Below are positions 14,368 through 28,307 of a stretch of DNA of 64,000 nucleotides, piece by piece. The translations under genes were made by a program, and so were the position numbers. Position 1 is the stretch's first letter, and each line of letters begins with the position of its first letter. The stretch is from Lanius collurio (lineage: Eukaryota; Chordata; Aves; Passeriformes; Laniidae): assembly GCA_020086605.1 (NCBI GenBank), contig JACBWW010000004.1, positions 10,927,911 through 10,991,910 of the forward strand, given 5' to 3'. The notes below the pieces were generated by a model. The model ran no database searches. It had not been told where the DNA came from and saw only the letters and a program-made list of their open reading frames with translations.

Positions 14368-17300
14368 TTTATATTCTCTCTATATGCATCTATTTAGATT
14401 TTCCTCAAACATTTAGGTGAAAAAACCCCAACGTCTGCAAATAAGGTGGTTCCTTGTATTCCTGCTGTGCACCAGAAAGCAGAGACAGTCATAACAAGAA
14501 ATCTGATAAAATATGACTGCAGAAGGTGGCTGGAAGAGGGGTCAGAAAATGAAGAAATGTGGACTAGGACAGGGAGTACTTAAGACAGCAGAGCCTCACC
14601 ACGAATTTCATCTGCTTTCACCTGATGTAAGAAAAACAGAGCCTTAAACTGCTGATCTGATTAATCATATCTCATTTGCCCAGAGAGCCAGACCTAACAT
14701 TTCAAAACTTCTTTATATGCCCATTTTGGATAATTAAATACTAACTTAATAGTGTCACTGTGCCAATCTCTTTCACAATCAGAGGGAAAACGTATGGAAG
14801 TGCCTCATACTCTTTTAACTCCCTTCACCGGCCTGGGGCAATGTAGCTGATGAATACAGCAAGCCAACTGACCTGTTTGTGTATTTCAATTTACCTGGAA
14901 TCAAGGATTTGTAAACACCAAAGGACGCCACCAGACGAGTACCATTTTTCTAGTCTTTTCATCTGTGAAAATGCTTCTTCTGGTACTTGGCAAACAACAA
15001 ATACTGGGCATAAAATCTTGTACCTGGTCTGTGAAACAGTAAGGCCTGATAAACCTTTCTTGCCTAATAGTGGATTGTGCCTTTTAAAATCTTTAACTTG
15101 AGCATGGTAGTGCTTTGATTCCAGTTGGCTAGCCTGTCAGAAAGCACTAGTTACTGCTTACTTCAGCACCTCTCATCAGCCACTAACACCATCACTGCAG
15201 TCATTCAATCACTGTGAGAAGCTCATGCGTTACTTTCCAGCGCAGTTGCTCTCATCGATGTTAAATGAATTCAAGATAGATCATTCAAATTAATTTTGCA
15301 GTGAAGACACAAGCTGAATGACAGAACATGAGTTCCCCAACTACATGGTGTAATTAATGCCACAGTTGGGAATGATACATACCACTTTCATTTCCAGCAG
15401 TTGTTCCATCCACTAAACAAACCTCTTCCCATTCTTACAGTGAAAGCATATATTGTGGTTTAGTACAAGACTGGGCAGCTAACCAAGTAACAGCTTGTTT
15501 TTATCAGTTTGGTTTTTTTCTTCCTAAATTTAACAGTTGGGAGATTTTGAAATGTGCCTGCAGATGAATCAACAGCTAAAATGGTTCAGTGAGCAAAATA
15601 ATTGCATGGATTTTTTTTGGTCAACAAGGGGATTTTAACATATTTGCACTTTGCAGACATGAATTAGAGTAAAACTCATTTCAATTTTCATTCCCTTTAA
15701 CTCTCATTTCTTAACCACATTTTTGCTGAAAAGCTAATATCGAAATTAAGAAGCACAGCTCTAAAGAAGTTAATGGAGCTCTGCTGATTTACATCAGTTT
15801 GAGATTCCAGCCCACATATTTTGCTTTAATTAGAAAGGTTCAGAGGCATAAACAGTGCAAACATTGCAAGTGCATGATGTTGCTCTCAAGTTTGAGTTTG
15901 GAACCAGACAAAAGAATTCTGAAGTAGAAAAACTGTTGGGATGATACATTTCAAAAAACATAGGAAAAGTTTTCATGGTGTTTCATAACAATTACACAGC
16001 ACAAATCAAGGACCTACATTCCATAATGGGATGAGCGCTCCATCTGAGTAAGGTCATCAGCACAAATCCAGCCCACCAGTTACAGAAGTTCCTATTAATA
16101 CTGTCTCATTTCAATTAAACAACTTCTTTTTAGAGTCAGGCACCTATTCAACTACTCTGATAAAGTTCCTGTGATAATCTTATCAAAAATAAAGCCACCA
16201 AGCAAAGACATATTTGCCTTTGCAGTTTATTTCACTGAACAGAGTTCCAGCTGTAGCTAAACAGTAAAACTTCATTCTGTTAGACTACAGCACCATTAAC
16301 ACTGAGAAATAATTATACTTGTATATTATACCAATTATATATTACACATACACCACTGGTAGGCAAAACAAAATTCTACATATTGAGAGACATATGTTGA
16401 CAATTTAGCCCTTATACTCAATGGCACTGGTGTCCTTTTTCCAACGGATTCACACCATTAACAGTTCATGCAGCTACAAGACCAGCACAGGCTGCAGAAT
16501 AAAGCTGAGCTAGCCATGCTGCTCAAAGCCATAAAGTAAGGCTTTCTACACAACTGATGGGGAAAAGCACAGAGACTTCAATGTCAACTGGGCTCCTTAT
16601 TCCACCCTTTAACCCAGACATCGTGGGCACTGTGCTCTGCTGCCTGCATGGTGAAGGAGGGGCAACCCTGGAATGCTCTGAATCACTTAGTCATTCTAAT
16701 AAAATGTGATGTCCCACCCATGGCAAATGTCTCATAGAAAGTAACTCGAATATGACCCCTTAAGGCAGCAAGGATGACGCCTGAGGTATTATAGATTCCA
16801 GCCATACACAGTAACATACAGTGACAGCAGCCCAAGCTAGGCCTAACCCTTTTTATTCAAGCGATGCTGTGGCACTTAGGAATGTGATTGCCAGACTGAA
16901 ATAAACTCCATTATCTGGGGAAGTATTTGGAACACGGGAGATCATCAGAGGACTCAGATGCAAGTGGTGTTTCACACTGGAAGAGGCCTGCCCTGATCTT
17001 TGGATGTGACACACCACACTTAAGGCTGGGCTGTGAATGGTGAAAATGTAATGCCAGATTCTTACACATACAGTAATAACTGTAGACCTTAACAAATATC
17101 AGCAATGTTAGTAATGACAGAAAAGGCTGCAGCCAAGGAAGAGTGATGGGGAATCCACAGGACTCCTCTGCCACCTCATCAAGCAGGAAGAAATTTGGTT
17201 GAAAATCTAAATAAGGCACAGCTTCCAAGGAAAGGAGGATGGGCACAGGTGTCCCAGCAGGCTGAGGAGGTGTCAGTGGCTGCTGGAAGAAGCTGAGGAG

Positions 17301-17614
17301 GGGGTGGTAATTGTCTAAAATTAACATGTAAAGAGGGAACACTGCACCATGAATAACTGACATGAACAATCAAAAGAAGAATAGAATCTTTTCTTAACAA
17401 TAAATGCAGCCACATAAAAGCATCAGAACATTGAATAACCTCCGAAATAAAGCACTGGAAAAGGTATTGACAGCAAAAGTGCTGGAGGAAAACTAGATAT
17501 AGGACACAAAACAGTGTTAATGCCTACAGAAAAAAAAAACCCAAACAAAACCACAGTCTTTATAAAGTCACAATTCTCCACACATTTGATATGCAATCAT
17601 ACATTTATTTTCCC

Positions 17615-17775
17615 TCCAAAAAAACACAAACAAAAAAACCCAAAACAAACCAAAAATCTAAAAAAAAAAACCCACAAAAAACCAAACCACAATGAAAAGA
17701 AACAAAAAAAATGCCCCAACCCATCCCTTTTCCCCACCCCCCCTCAAAACAAATAAACAAGCCCCAAAAACACTT
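17615..17775 (+). repeat. A/C-rich low-complexity tract
   Basis: About 160 bp built almost only of A runs and C runs on the plus strand, including cccaccccccc near 17733-17743. A similar short A9CCC block lies just left of it at 17527. The short Lys/Pro-rich frames here are compositional. Confidence 0.9.
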
Positions 17776-18286
17776 CACTGGCATAGCTCTGAGTTAAGTG
17801 ATATAGATTGCAATAGGGAAGTGTTTAGAGGAGTTTCCAAAAGCCAGTTTATATGCATTTGGCTTAAGTGTCAGCTGCACTTTAAATAAACCCTTAAATA
17901 CTACCATACTGACATGCTAGAGACATGAAAGTGAGATCACAGGCCTGCACATATTAATCCATAAATAAAGTAGTAGAAAAGAACATCCTACTATTCAAGT
18001 CCAATGAAGCAGAGCTGCTAAAAAGTTCACACAAAAGTCATCCCATCATTACGGAATGTTCTCCTTCTTAAGAAAAGCTGAAATACTGGATTATCTTCAC
18101 AGCATTCTCAAAATACATTATTCTAAATACACTATTTGTGAAACTTATGTACACAGAAACACAACTAAGCACAATAGTTAATGTCATAAAACCAAAAAAA
18201 TCATAAGAGAACACTATACAGGATTAAGAGATTATTGATAAAGTAATTGCTACAACAGTAAAATTTTTTAAAAGAAAAAAAAAGCA

Positions 18287-19013
18287 CATAAGAATCACAG
18301 AATATGCTGAGTTGAAAGGGACCCACAAGGACCACCATGTCCAACTCCTGGCCCTGCAAAGGACCACACCCAAGAGTCACACCATGTCCGAGAGCATTGT
18401 CCAAACACTTCTCGGAACTCTGTCAGGCTTGGGGCTGTGACCATCTCCCTGGGGATCCTGTTCCAGTGCCCAACCACCCTGTGTGAAGATCCTTTTTCTA
18501 ATATCCAACCTAAACGTCCCCTGACAACTTCAAGCCATTCTGTCCGTCCTGTCACTGGTCACAAGAGTGAAGAGATCAGAGTCTGCCCCTCCTCTTCCCC
18601 TCACAGGAAGCTGTAACTGCAGTGAGGTTTCCCCTCAGTCTCCTCCAGGCTGAACAGACCAAGTGACCTCAGCTGCTCCTCATACTTCCTCAGCTTCCCA
18701 TCAAGGCCCTTCAATGTCCTTGTGGCTTCCTTTGAACACTCTCTAATAATTTAATGTCATTCTTAAAATGTGTCGCCCAAAACTGCCCCAGCACTGGAGG
18801 TGAGGCCGCCCCAGTGCAGAGCAGAGCAGGACAATCCCCTCCCTTGCTGGGCTGGCGATGCTGTCCCTGATGTCCCCAGGACACCCCAGATTGGCCCTCC
18901 TGGCTGCCAGGGCACTGCTGGCTCATGCTCAACTTGCCATCGACTCCCAGGTCCCTTTCCACAGTGTTTGCTCTCCAGCATCTCATTCCTCTGTCTGTAT
19001 GTACATCCAGGAT
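18287..19013 (-). mobile_element. CR1 LINE, 5'-truncated, with the end of ORF2 and 3' UTR
   Basis: A 5'-truncated CR1 retrotransposon copy of about 730 bp in minus orientation. The left end (gaatcacagaat) resembles the short-repeat 3' terminus of CR1, followed by the usual ttgaaagggaccca and atgtccaactcctggccc stretches. The minus-strand translation shows decayed pieces of the ORF2 C-terminus: DGKLSMSQQCP, IKLLESVQR and HWNRIPREMVTAPSL, spread over more than one frame. The right end stops abruptly near 19013, as expected from incomplete reverse transcription. It lies inside intron 2, in the same direction as the host gene, and is not expected to be active. Confidence 0.9.
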
Positions 19014-22000
19014 TTTTGAGGAAGAAAGAAATCAAAGACTTTTTATGAAGATACAAAGAGCTAAGAAAGAGAAGACTGAAGGAAGTGCAGAGCATACAGA
19101 GAGAAGTCTAGAAAATTAAATGAGGAGTGGGAAATTATACAAAACATGCACAGTAAGGAATAATTACAGTGAGGCAAAATGCTGTTTTTGACTAAACATT
19201 CAGGGATGTGCTCATGAGACACAAGGACAACCAGGAAGAAAAGCCTGAAGATCTGAGAACAGAAAAATGTGTGAGAATCAGGCACAGATACAAATACTTG
19301 GAAATTAACTATCAAAGAAGTGATGACTGAAACCAGCAGAGATGAAGATGTCATAAAGAAAGCAAGAGAAGGAAGAAACATAAATTATGCCAAAAGAAAA
19401 CTAAAAAGCAGGGCAAGCAAACTATGAGCAAAGCATAAGACATCCAAGAGAGCACCAAAGAAGACAAGGGAAAGGAATAAACAGAGTGACAATAGTATCA
19501 GCAGAAATATACAGATAGATCAATAACTGTCCCAGTGGTCTCCCTAAGGACACAAAAAGAAATCACAGTTACCCCACATATTTAATTAGAATTGAACCTA
19601 TGGGAACCACAGATATTAAAAAACATTTTAACCAAAACTGTAACTCTCATCAAACAACCCACAAAAATAACTAACATGTAAAGAGCCTGATCAAACAGTA
19701 TCAGACATGTAAAATGAGCAGTTCAAATCAGGTGATCAGAAAGACTTCAATAATTTGTAATAGCGATTTCTAAAACACTGTAAATTAAACCCAGTAGTAC
19801 TTACTTACCCCCAATTATTTTCACAGTGGCTTTTCCCTGAAATATGATTGCACATTTTGGCCCAACTCGTCATTTTTATTTAGATTTTAAAATCTTTTCT
19901 CTGCCAAAATCTAAATTACTTGTTGGCTGACTTTTGAACAGTGTTAATTAATAAACTGTAACAGTTGGGCTAATATCCTGTCCTCAACTCAAGCAATACT
20001 CTGACATATAATCTTGAATAAACCATTTGGATTCAGATCATTCAGATCACCATTTCCCATCTCACCATTTTGTCACTTTTGACAACTGAGATGCAAAGAG
20101 GTTTTACAACTGAAGACTTGGTATATAATAGTGTCTACATTAAAGGACAAGCTATGAAAATACCTTTCTTGATATCAAACACAAACATGCCAGTAAGAGT
20201 AAGGAATACACTTTCAAGACATCTACTGAGATGTAGGAGATTAGATTGTTTAGACCTTTGTTAGTTGGACTTGCTATTACTTTGACTTTTGGGAAAGCTC
20301 AGTTAACACTGTCAAACAGATGTGTGCTAGCTGTGTTTTTCTAGTTTTGATAAATGTGTCTATAATGCTTATGTGTGTGTATTATTCAGGTGATTTTGAT
20401 GAAAACATTTCAGACATCAGTGGTACCAAACACAATAATCTCAAGATTTTGCCTCTTAAACAGAAATTCAGGAAAGGAAAAAAATACTGTCTAACGTGAG
20501 TATATGCTGTGTAGAGTCACAAAATAGCCATTGTGATCTCAGAGAAAATATTATTAGACAATGTTACATTTCATGCTTCAAAGGCTTAAACTCTATCAAG
20601 TCTGAGACTATCTGATCCTGTTAGCATCTGCCTTTCCACCAGCAAAAAGAATCACTGAATTGCAGAGGCAGAAATAATACTGCTTTTTATCAGGTGCATT
20701 GAAGCAGACTGACCACACCAAGCAAAATATGGAGTTGGATGAACTGGAAGCATCCTCTTCTACTTGGACTTCCCAGAATCGCATAGCCAGGTAAAACAGG
20801 CAGCTCTGGTTTGAATCACCTGTGCTACCACATACAAGTAATCCCCTCTTGATGTATCAATATACTTTCCCTCTCCCATTCAACTATATAAATTAAATAA
20901 CCCTCCTGAAGAGTGTAGACTAACTTGCATTCTAGCTTTTATTAAAACATAAACAAGCAATATAATGGGGTGCCAGAGAATATTAGAAGACTGTGCTGAA
21001 TGACACATACTTAAAAGCAACTCCAGACCAAAATGAGAAAGAAAGAACACATCATTAGGGGTAGGGTGCACACTTCCAATGACTATCAAATATCACTTCC
21101 AAAGTTCGAATTATTAGAAATCATGCCATTATATTTACAATGAAACAGCCAATAAGCTCCATTTTACCTCCATTATAAAACTTCAGGGCTAGAGGTGTGT
21201 ATTCTTGTTGTGCGGAAAATACTGCGAGTGTTGTAAGACCTGATTCTCCTATATAGGTGTTTGTTCCAGTTCTGTCCCAAAAACAAGGTCTAGATGACCC
21301 AAAACTTGACTTCCAGCCCTGTATTTCTGTGACTGCATGTGCAGAAAGTTTATGTGGCTAATCAATTCAAAGGAAGGTTCCCCAAATGAAGTCTGAGTAT
21401 CATGACCATAGATGTCTATTTCTGGGTATTTGCTGAACATTTGCTGTCAATTCTTGAGCTCTCAGTTTCACAATTCCATCTTGTCACCCATGCTTACCTC
21501 AGCCTCCCACTCTCTTTACACCAAACTTGCTCTCAGCCCTTTGTTAATTGCACTTCTAATCCACAGCCTTTCTGTCTGTCCAGCACTCACAGGACTTGCT
21601 TTCATCTAAGTCACTTTCCCACATTTTATTTTAGACCATCATCTTTGGAATCACATTAAAGTATGGTTAAACTTGCTTTCTCTAATAAGGGTAGACATTA
21701 ACACACATTATACAAAGCCTAAGTCTGGAGCTGTGCTGTGTTGAATGCTGGGGAAGGCACACGAATAAGTACCTCTCTAGGTATCCTGTTTACAGGTTTG
21801 TAAACTTACAGACCCCTAAAAGAAAAAAAAAATCACAGAAAAATTTTCAAGTTGCTTTTAATTTACTGAACTAGAACATAATTGAAAGTGGTTATGAAAC
21901 ACAGCTGTAAGAAAACAATAAAGAGACTGCATTTGGCGGTTGGTTTAGGGCTTTTTAAGACTGATGGCCAGAGCAAAGGTATATAAAATTTTCCTATATA

Positions 22001-25000
22001 TTCTTCCTAGTCTTTTCAATATAAAACTCTCTTTTGTACTTTAATATAGCGCCACATATCTAATAATTCCCCCTTCTCCTTCTACTCCCACCTTTTAAAA
22101 GTTCTCAAAACCAGTAATCTTTAGTCTGGTCATAACAGGATAGAGAAGAACCAAGATAAACTTTTGTCCCCTACAATAAAAAAAATCAATTAAGAAGCCA
22201 GAAGCAGGATTCTTGCCACTACAAAACTGCAGGACAAAAGAGGAAAACTTTTTAGCAAAAGAATGAAGACACAAGTTTTCAAAGATGACTAGATGATTTA
22301 GTGCTATTTTGACTTTATTCAAACTGTGTATCCAAATCCCTTACTCAATTGTGCAAATTTCATCTGGGAAGTTCAGATTCCACAATACTAGAGGTAAAAT
22401 GTCTAAAATTCTAATTTCCATGTGCGCTGTAATGCAATGCAATGCAAGATAGAACACCATGGATCTCACGAGAAATTCAATTAAGATTTCGAATGCTTTC
22501 AAGTAACATTTCTAACATGGCAGTTGTCTCAGAATACAATTGAAAATGTCACGTAAAACAGAATAAGTATCTCCAGCTAAAATGCTGCCATACTGACAAG
22601 TCTAAGAGCTCATCTCCCAGTATTGTTTGTATAGAATCAGAATCTCTGATACAAAAATCAAGGTTCAAGATGAGTCCTGTACTGCTTCAACTATTCTCTT
22701 TTGAGAGAATCTGGAATAAAAAATAAAGTGCCAATACACAGTTTACCTTCCAAAGAAAGCATTAACTTGCTAGGAATAAGAAGTACAAAGCTTATGTATT
22801 ACAGCACCACCTGGTGTGGATTGCCATGGATACAGATTTTAAGTGAACAGAACCTACCGAGTCATCTAATTTACGTATCGACCCTTGCAAAATATATCAC
22901 TGTAACATACCTTTGGAGCTTTTAATTTTGTTTATCACTTGTTTTGGAAGACATAATTCATATCTAATCAGATTTCTGAGCAGTATTTCATGCAGAAGTA
23001 GCAAGTAAAATTCCAGTCACAAGACTGATAGTTCAGTTTTAATTAACAAATAAGCTGTTTGTAAATGCCACGACTTCCCACTTCATGATGACTACCAGGC
23101 ATGCAAGACAAAATGCCACTATTTTCTTAGAAATATAAGTTGATTACGTGTTACAAGCAGAAAAATGTGAAATCTCAATGTGAAAACGCAAGGTGGATTA
23201 GCAAAGATCACGATACAAAGCAGCATGACCTCTCAAATCCTATGATCTTTCTATCAGGTGATGAAGGGGCATTCTGCTGAGATTTACACAGAGGATTACA
23301 CAGCACACTTAATTGCATTGTGCTTACCTGTTTACATGGTTAGCTGCTTGGCAAGTCATAAAAGATAAATTAATTCTTTAGTTATTCTATCAATATTAGG
23401 ATAGACATCCTTAGCAAAGAAGGAGAGAAACACACTAAAATGTCTTAAATATCTGGCACTCAGGCACCCAATGCATTGCTTTATAAAGTATTCCATTTCC
23501 CCTTAGCTTTCTCTGCTAAAAAAAAAAGTTACTGTATGACACACATAATCCAAAAAGCCAAAGGCCTTACTTATGTCTTCTGTTGTCATAAATGAAGAAG
23601 AGCATGAAATTCAATAGAATGTGAACTGTTATAGTTTAACAGAAAATTTGTCCCAAAAGCCTCTATTTCAACAACCAGACCAGACTCTTCTCAAAGACAA
23701 AGCATGAATTGATGTGCTTAGCTATAGCAATTCTATTTGTCCTGCACATTTGTATGCTTATGTTTATTTTTTGTCCCAGGCTACTGTCAGGGAGGTGCAT
23801 CTGTGGCTAGGTACAGTGCAAGCTGGCATCTGTCTAGTCAAACAAAAGCACCAAAATTTAGTACAGAACACAAATCTTGCCAAATCCTGGTGTCTAAATA
23901 TTCTATAAAATGGATTTTCCTGTACACAGTAATCCACTGTCCTCTGTTCTGCAAAGGGAAGAGCATTCCTGACAACAAACAGTAATACACCTTTCAAGAA
24001 TAAGCTGGTATATCTCACTAGAGATACAAACAAAAGGAAAAGTGAAACTAACACTGAAGGATGGACACAGCCACTTTCTAAAACACTCAACAGTAACACT
24101 ATCAACAGTCTTGCTTTCATTGTCAAAAGCTTCAACAAAGGCCAAGCAACTCGCAGACAGGCCTTTCTTTACAACCAGAAGCTTGCTAAGTTTCTAATTA
24201 CCTCTAAAATTCTGCCAGCAATTTTTGGCAATTTTTAAATAGATTCTTTTGTAATTGGAATGCCATTACAAAAAGGAATCCAAACCTTGCATAGGTTCTG
24301 AGTCTGTATAGAAAAATCTTGTGCACATACACTACACACTGTCCTTCAGGATAACCCCTAAAAATAAGACTGAGCATTAAAATTGTCCCTCATGCTGAAA
24401 CAGCCTAAAGGAACTAGTAAATTTCCTTTATTACAGCTTTCATTTTGGAGATCTGTTATACAAAAAACACCACCTGCCAAGTTTTTCTTAAATACAGAGG
24501 AGCAGGTTTCAAAGAAAGAAATATCATGAATATGAGTCACAAATACACACTATACTCAAGTGGCAATTAAAAATTCATTTGCTGTTTACTTATATCCCCT
24601 TCATGTCTAATTCTATGCGTATATAAGTCATCAAAGTTTCACTTAGGACCAATCTACTCTTACTTTTTCAGCTTTCTTTCTTTGAGGTAGAAAGGATGTG
24701 TTGCCAGAACATCATCAACTGCCAGCAATTAAATTAGGTAAAAGAATATCAGGCAATTGTGAAAATAATTTTCAAAGAAACTACTCTCTCTGCAAGAAAA
24801 TTAAGTGAGTAAAGCATCTGTAAATCCTTGTCAGTATACCAAAAAAACAATTAGATTTATGCTTTTGATAAAGTAAGCTGACAAGAACCTTTCACCTCTT
24901 CTGTAAGATGCAATTTGCCTTGGAAATTTCTAATTTCTCTTTTGATACACAAAGCAAAAAAAAGGAAAAAAGAGAAAATGAAAGATCAAGTGCTTTTGAA

Positions 25001-25863
25001 CTTGTACTAATAAATAATGTATATCATTATCCCAACCATAGTATAAATTCTCTAAATCTAAACTTATTTTACCAATCAAAATTATAATAAAAATAACACA
25101 AGAATGCTTTTTTACCAAGAATAGTACAAACTGCCTGATAAGTGGTTAAGATTACGATCTCCATTTTACTTATCTATCAACAGAATATAAACATTTACCT
25201 AAAACCATCAAGCATGTGCAAAAAAAGATTTAGATGATTTAGATAAGTCTCGTGATTCTTGGGAACTGCATAGAAGGTGTCCAGCTTGCTCTGGTATAAT
25301 GTTTTGCCTACTGATTTAAAGTCATCTGTATGAAACAGATACTCTTGGCACATAGGGATCTTGGAAAAATCTCTTCCAGCTTACCCATCACAACTTCTGA
25401 TGTTAGAAGGGAGAAAGCAATCCATTTAGGTTAATATTAGAATTACATGCTTCACTTGTAGGCAGTCTTGCTTCAGAAAGGCTGAAATCTTAAAAATAAA
25501 AAAACCCAAAAATTCAAATTCAGTCGTATGTCCAAGAATCTGAAAGACTCACAGTCTTCAAAAAGGAAGAAGCAGAGTGCCCATTTCCTCAGTTACTCTT
25601 AATTTTTTTTTTTAAACAATAAAGTTTCTAAATGCTAACAACTATTCTTCCAAAGAGCAACTGGTGTGCTTTCTTTGAAATGTTTCCTTTGATAGGGGTT
25701 CATTTTATCAATACTTTCCTAGTGTTCAAATCAGCAATGCACTATTGTTTGTTCTCTGAATATTTCATATCAATTTATCAAACATATGCAAAAATCAGTG
25801 AGGTGATATGCTAGCACAAGTTTCCATCACAGGGAATGCTATTTTTGTCCCTTTTCCAATTAG

Positions 25864-25985
25864 TTTTCATAGATTTGCACATTTTGGAGCCAGAAAGGAC
25901 CTTCCTAATCAGATACATTAATCTTCAATTTAGCCTGCTGAAGGATAGGTTATGCCAAGAAACCCCACATAATAATTTTTTTTTT
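25864..25985 (-). mobile_element. Possible ancient CR1-like tail
   Basis: The sequence catagatttgcacattttgg, then agccagaaaggaccttccta, with gccaagaaaccccacataat further on, resembles the tail of an old reptile and bird CR1-like LINE (catagattc...ggccagaagggacca type). The match is by eye and heavily diverged; it could be chance. Confidence 0.4.
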
Positions 25986-28247
25986 AATCCACTGGGGATT
26001 TAAAGCAATACATTACATTGCTAAGTAATCTATTTTGAGTATGGATTATGCTCATTGTTAAAACATTCATTTGCTTTTACTGTGAAATTATGATAGACTT
26101 GGTGATAATTTCCATTTCCTGCCAGATGAAAATGCCAGTTTTTCAAAGACTTCAGGACAATCATACTCATTTCTATCAGGTAAGGATCTCATATCCCAGG
26201 GTATAGTTCTGCATCATTACTGCATAAGACACGATGAGATATGAAACTGCAGGATTTTCAACAACTTATCAAATAAATTATTTCAAAATTCTGATAAACA
26301 TATAGGCAATGTGGCATTCAGATGTGGAAGAAGAAAAAAAAGATGTTGAGCTATTTTGGTCAGGTATGGGTACTCCTGTGTTCCTCAGTCACAGAGGCAG
26401 ACACAAGCTTATGTTCATAAATAATTGTAAAAAAGCAGGTTCTATTCCTCACAGGGGCTCTTGGTGGCTAATGTAGTATATCTGCATATTATAGACACAA
26501 ATAGCATTATATTTTAGTGCTATAAAATCATATTACACTAGAATAACTTAGTTCCAGACCCATACTTAAACATCACTGCACAAACATAAAGCAATTACCA
26601 AATGCAGCAAATTAATCCAGGCAAGATAACAGTTACCCAGGCCTTATACACATGAAGCAGATAATTTTTTCTGCATTCTTCTTCATTGTTTCAGAAGAGA
26701 AATTGCCAGGTTCATATGCCCATACCAGTATATTCTACACAGAGGTAAATACCTGGTGCAACCTGTTCTGTGAAAGCAGCATCCCACACATCTTTTCAGA
26801 ACACCCTGAAAACCCCAGCTGGACAGCAGCTTCTGATTTGCAGTTCAGATATGGAGAGTAAGCACAGTGAAATGGGTGAGGTGACTAAGGTTGGCAAGAA
26901 CCCATGGCTCGTAGCATTCCTTGACAGGGAGTGCTGCTGCCTGCCACATGATGCCTGCCAGGCTGAGATGCTGAATGCCAGATGCACCACTCAAGTGCCA
27001 CAACTGCAAAACAGTTTATACTGCACTGAATCCATATCAGGAAAAATGAAGAAGAAAATAGCTGGATCCAGAGAACTTCTACAATCAGAGTAATCTCAGG
27101 CTGGTGTGATAATGGCACATTTTACAAGATCTTGTTTTTAATAAAATGTCAAATTCTGCCATCAAACATATAAATAATTTAATAAGGAAAATGTAGGCTA
27201 TATTGTACATCATTACCAAACAGGAACACTTCAAAAGTGAGGATTTCAATGTCAAGAGAAAAAATATCTCAATTAGCTAATAGAAGCTAATTACTATCCA
27301 ATTACTAATATGCATATGAATCAAAAATATGCACATGTAACAGGTGACTGCTGTGTTTACATGTTTTAGCTGTTTTCCATAACTGAATAAAAGTGCTGAA
27401 AACAGTGCTGAAGTTGCAAGCATGAATGGTAACAAGCCCAGAAAGAGTACAGGAGGAATGAATATTGGGAACAAAAGGAAGGATAAAATTTATCAATACC
27501 AGGGAAATGGTTGGATTCAGCAACTCATCACTTGTACCTACTTTAGTAGGGATATGAAAAAGAGAGTGAAGAAAAGACTTGGTGGGTGGGAGGGGGAAAG
27601 GAGGAGGTAAAGAACCCCAGATTTGCTGGAAAATGGGCCTTCCAAACACATTTACTGGCATATTTACCTTCCCCGTCCCCCATTTCTTATTGTTACTGAA
27701 CAATAATATTAAGAAAGAGGTCTTTGGCTACAAGCCATATGAGACAAAGCAATAAGTTGTTCCTCTCCTGAGGTCTCACCAAAGGTGACAGCCTCAGTGA
27801 AGAAAAGCAAAGTTTCCAACACTTTTGGCGAAAAGATAACTTAGGAGCAGATTCATTTTGAGGACAGTCAGGGAACAATTCCAAAAGAAAGATATGAGAG
27901 TCACTGCCATAAAGATGGCAGTGAAATAGTGAAAAGAAAAAAGAATACCAATGATAGATACTTGAGGAATACATAAGGATGACAGCAGTAACAAATGACT
28001 TTAGAAAGAAACATGAATTAATAGTACTTCAAAACAAGTAAAAGTATCATTTACATGTTGTGAGAAGGTCCTTTAAATATATGCATTTAAAAGAGCAACA
28101 AGCACAGAGATCCTGCTCTTCAGTCCTCATGCACAGACACTCTTCCCAGTCTCTTCAGCTAGATGGCTGGAAGTACAGGAATTCTCTTAAATAATTCCAG
28201 AGTGCTCAGTGAGAAACAGGCACTACTGTGAAGAGACCACACTGAGA

Positions 28248-28307
28248 AGTACTTATGGGCCAGAGAGAGAAATACACAAGCTTGAACAGCTACTAGAACA
28301 CCTAAAC
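28248..28307 (+). repeat. 60-bp direct repeat, copy 1
   Basis: This segment matches 30221-30280 at 57 of 60 positions without gaps when compared base by base. The shared core includes atacacaagcttgaacagct. The similarity stops abruptly on both sides. It does not look like CR1 or simple sequence, and I do not recognise the family. Confidence 0.85.

Larger units (their letters stand above)
3231..18286 (-). other. SLC24A4 intron 2, 3' part: no gene recognised
   Basis: About 15 kb of AT-rich intronic DNA. The open frames are short, have no recognisable homology and lack splice-site support. Visible items are a 10-bp-stem hairpin at 3562-3587, an AT palindrome at 14347-14367 and an A/C-rich low-complexity tract around 17.6-17.8 kb. 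I recognise no further repeat family, but old, decayed repeats would not be visible by eye. Confidence 0.6.

Noticed and set aside
18295..19095. Overlapping open frames in both directions at 18.3-19.1 kb
   Set aside because: They fall inside the CR1 copy. Minus-strand frames are ORF2 remnants and plus-strand ones are shadows.
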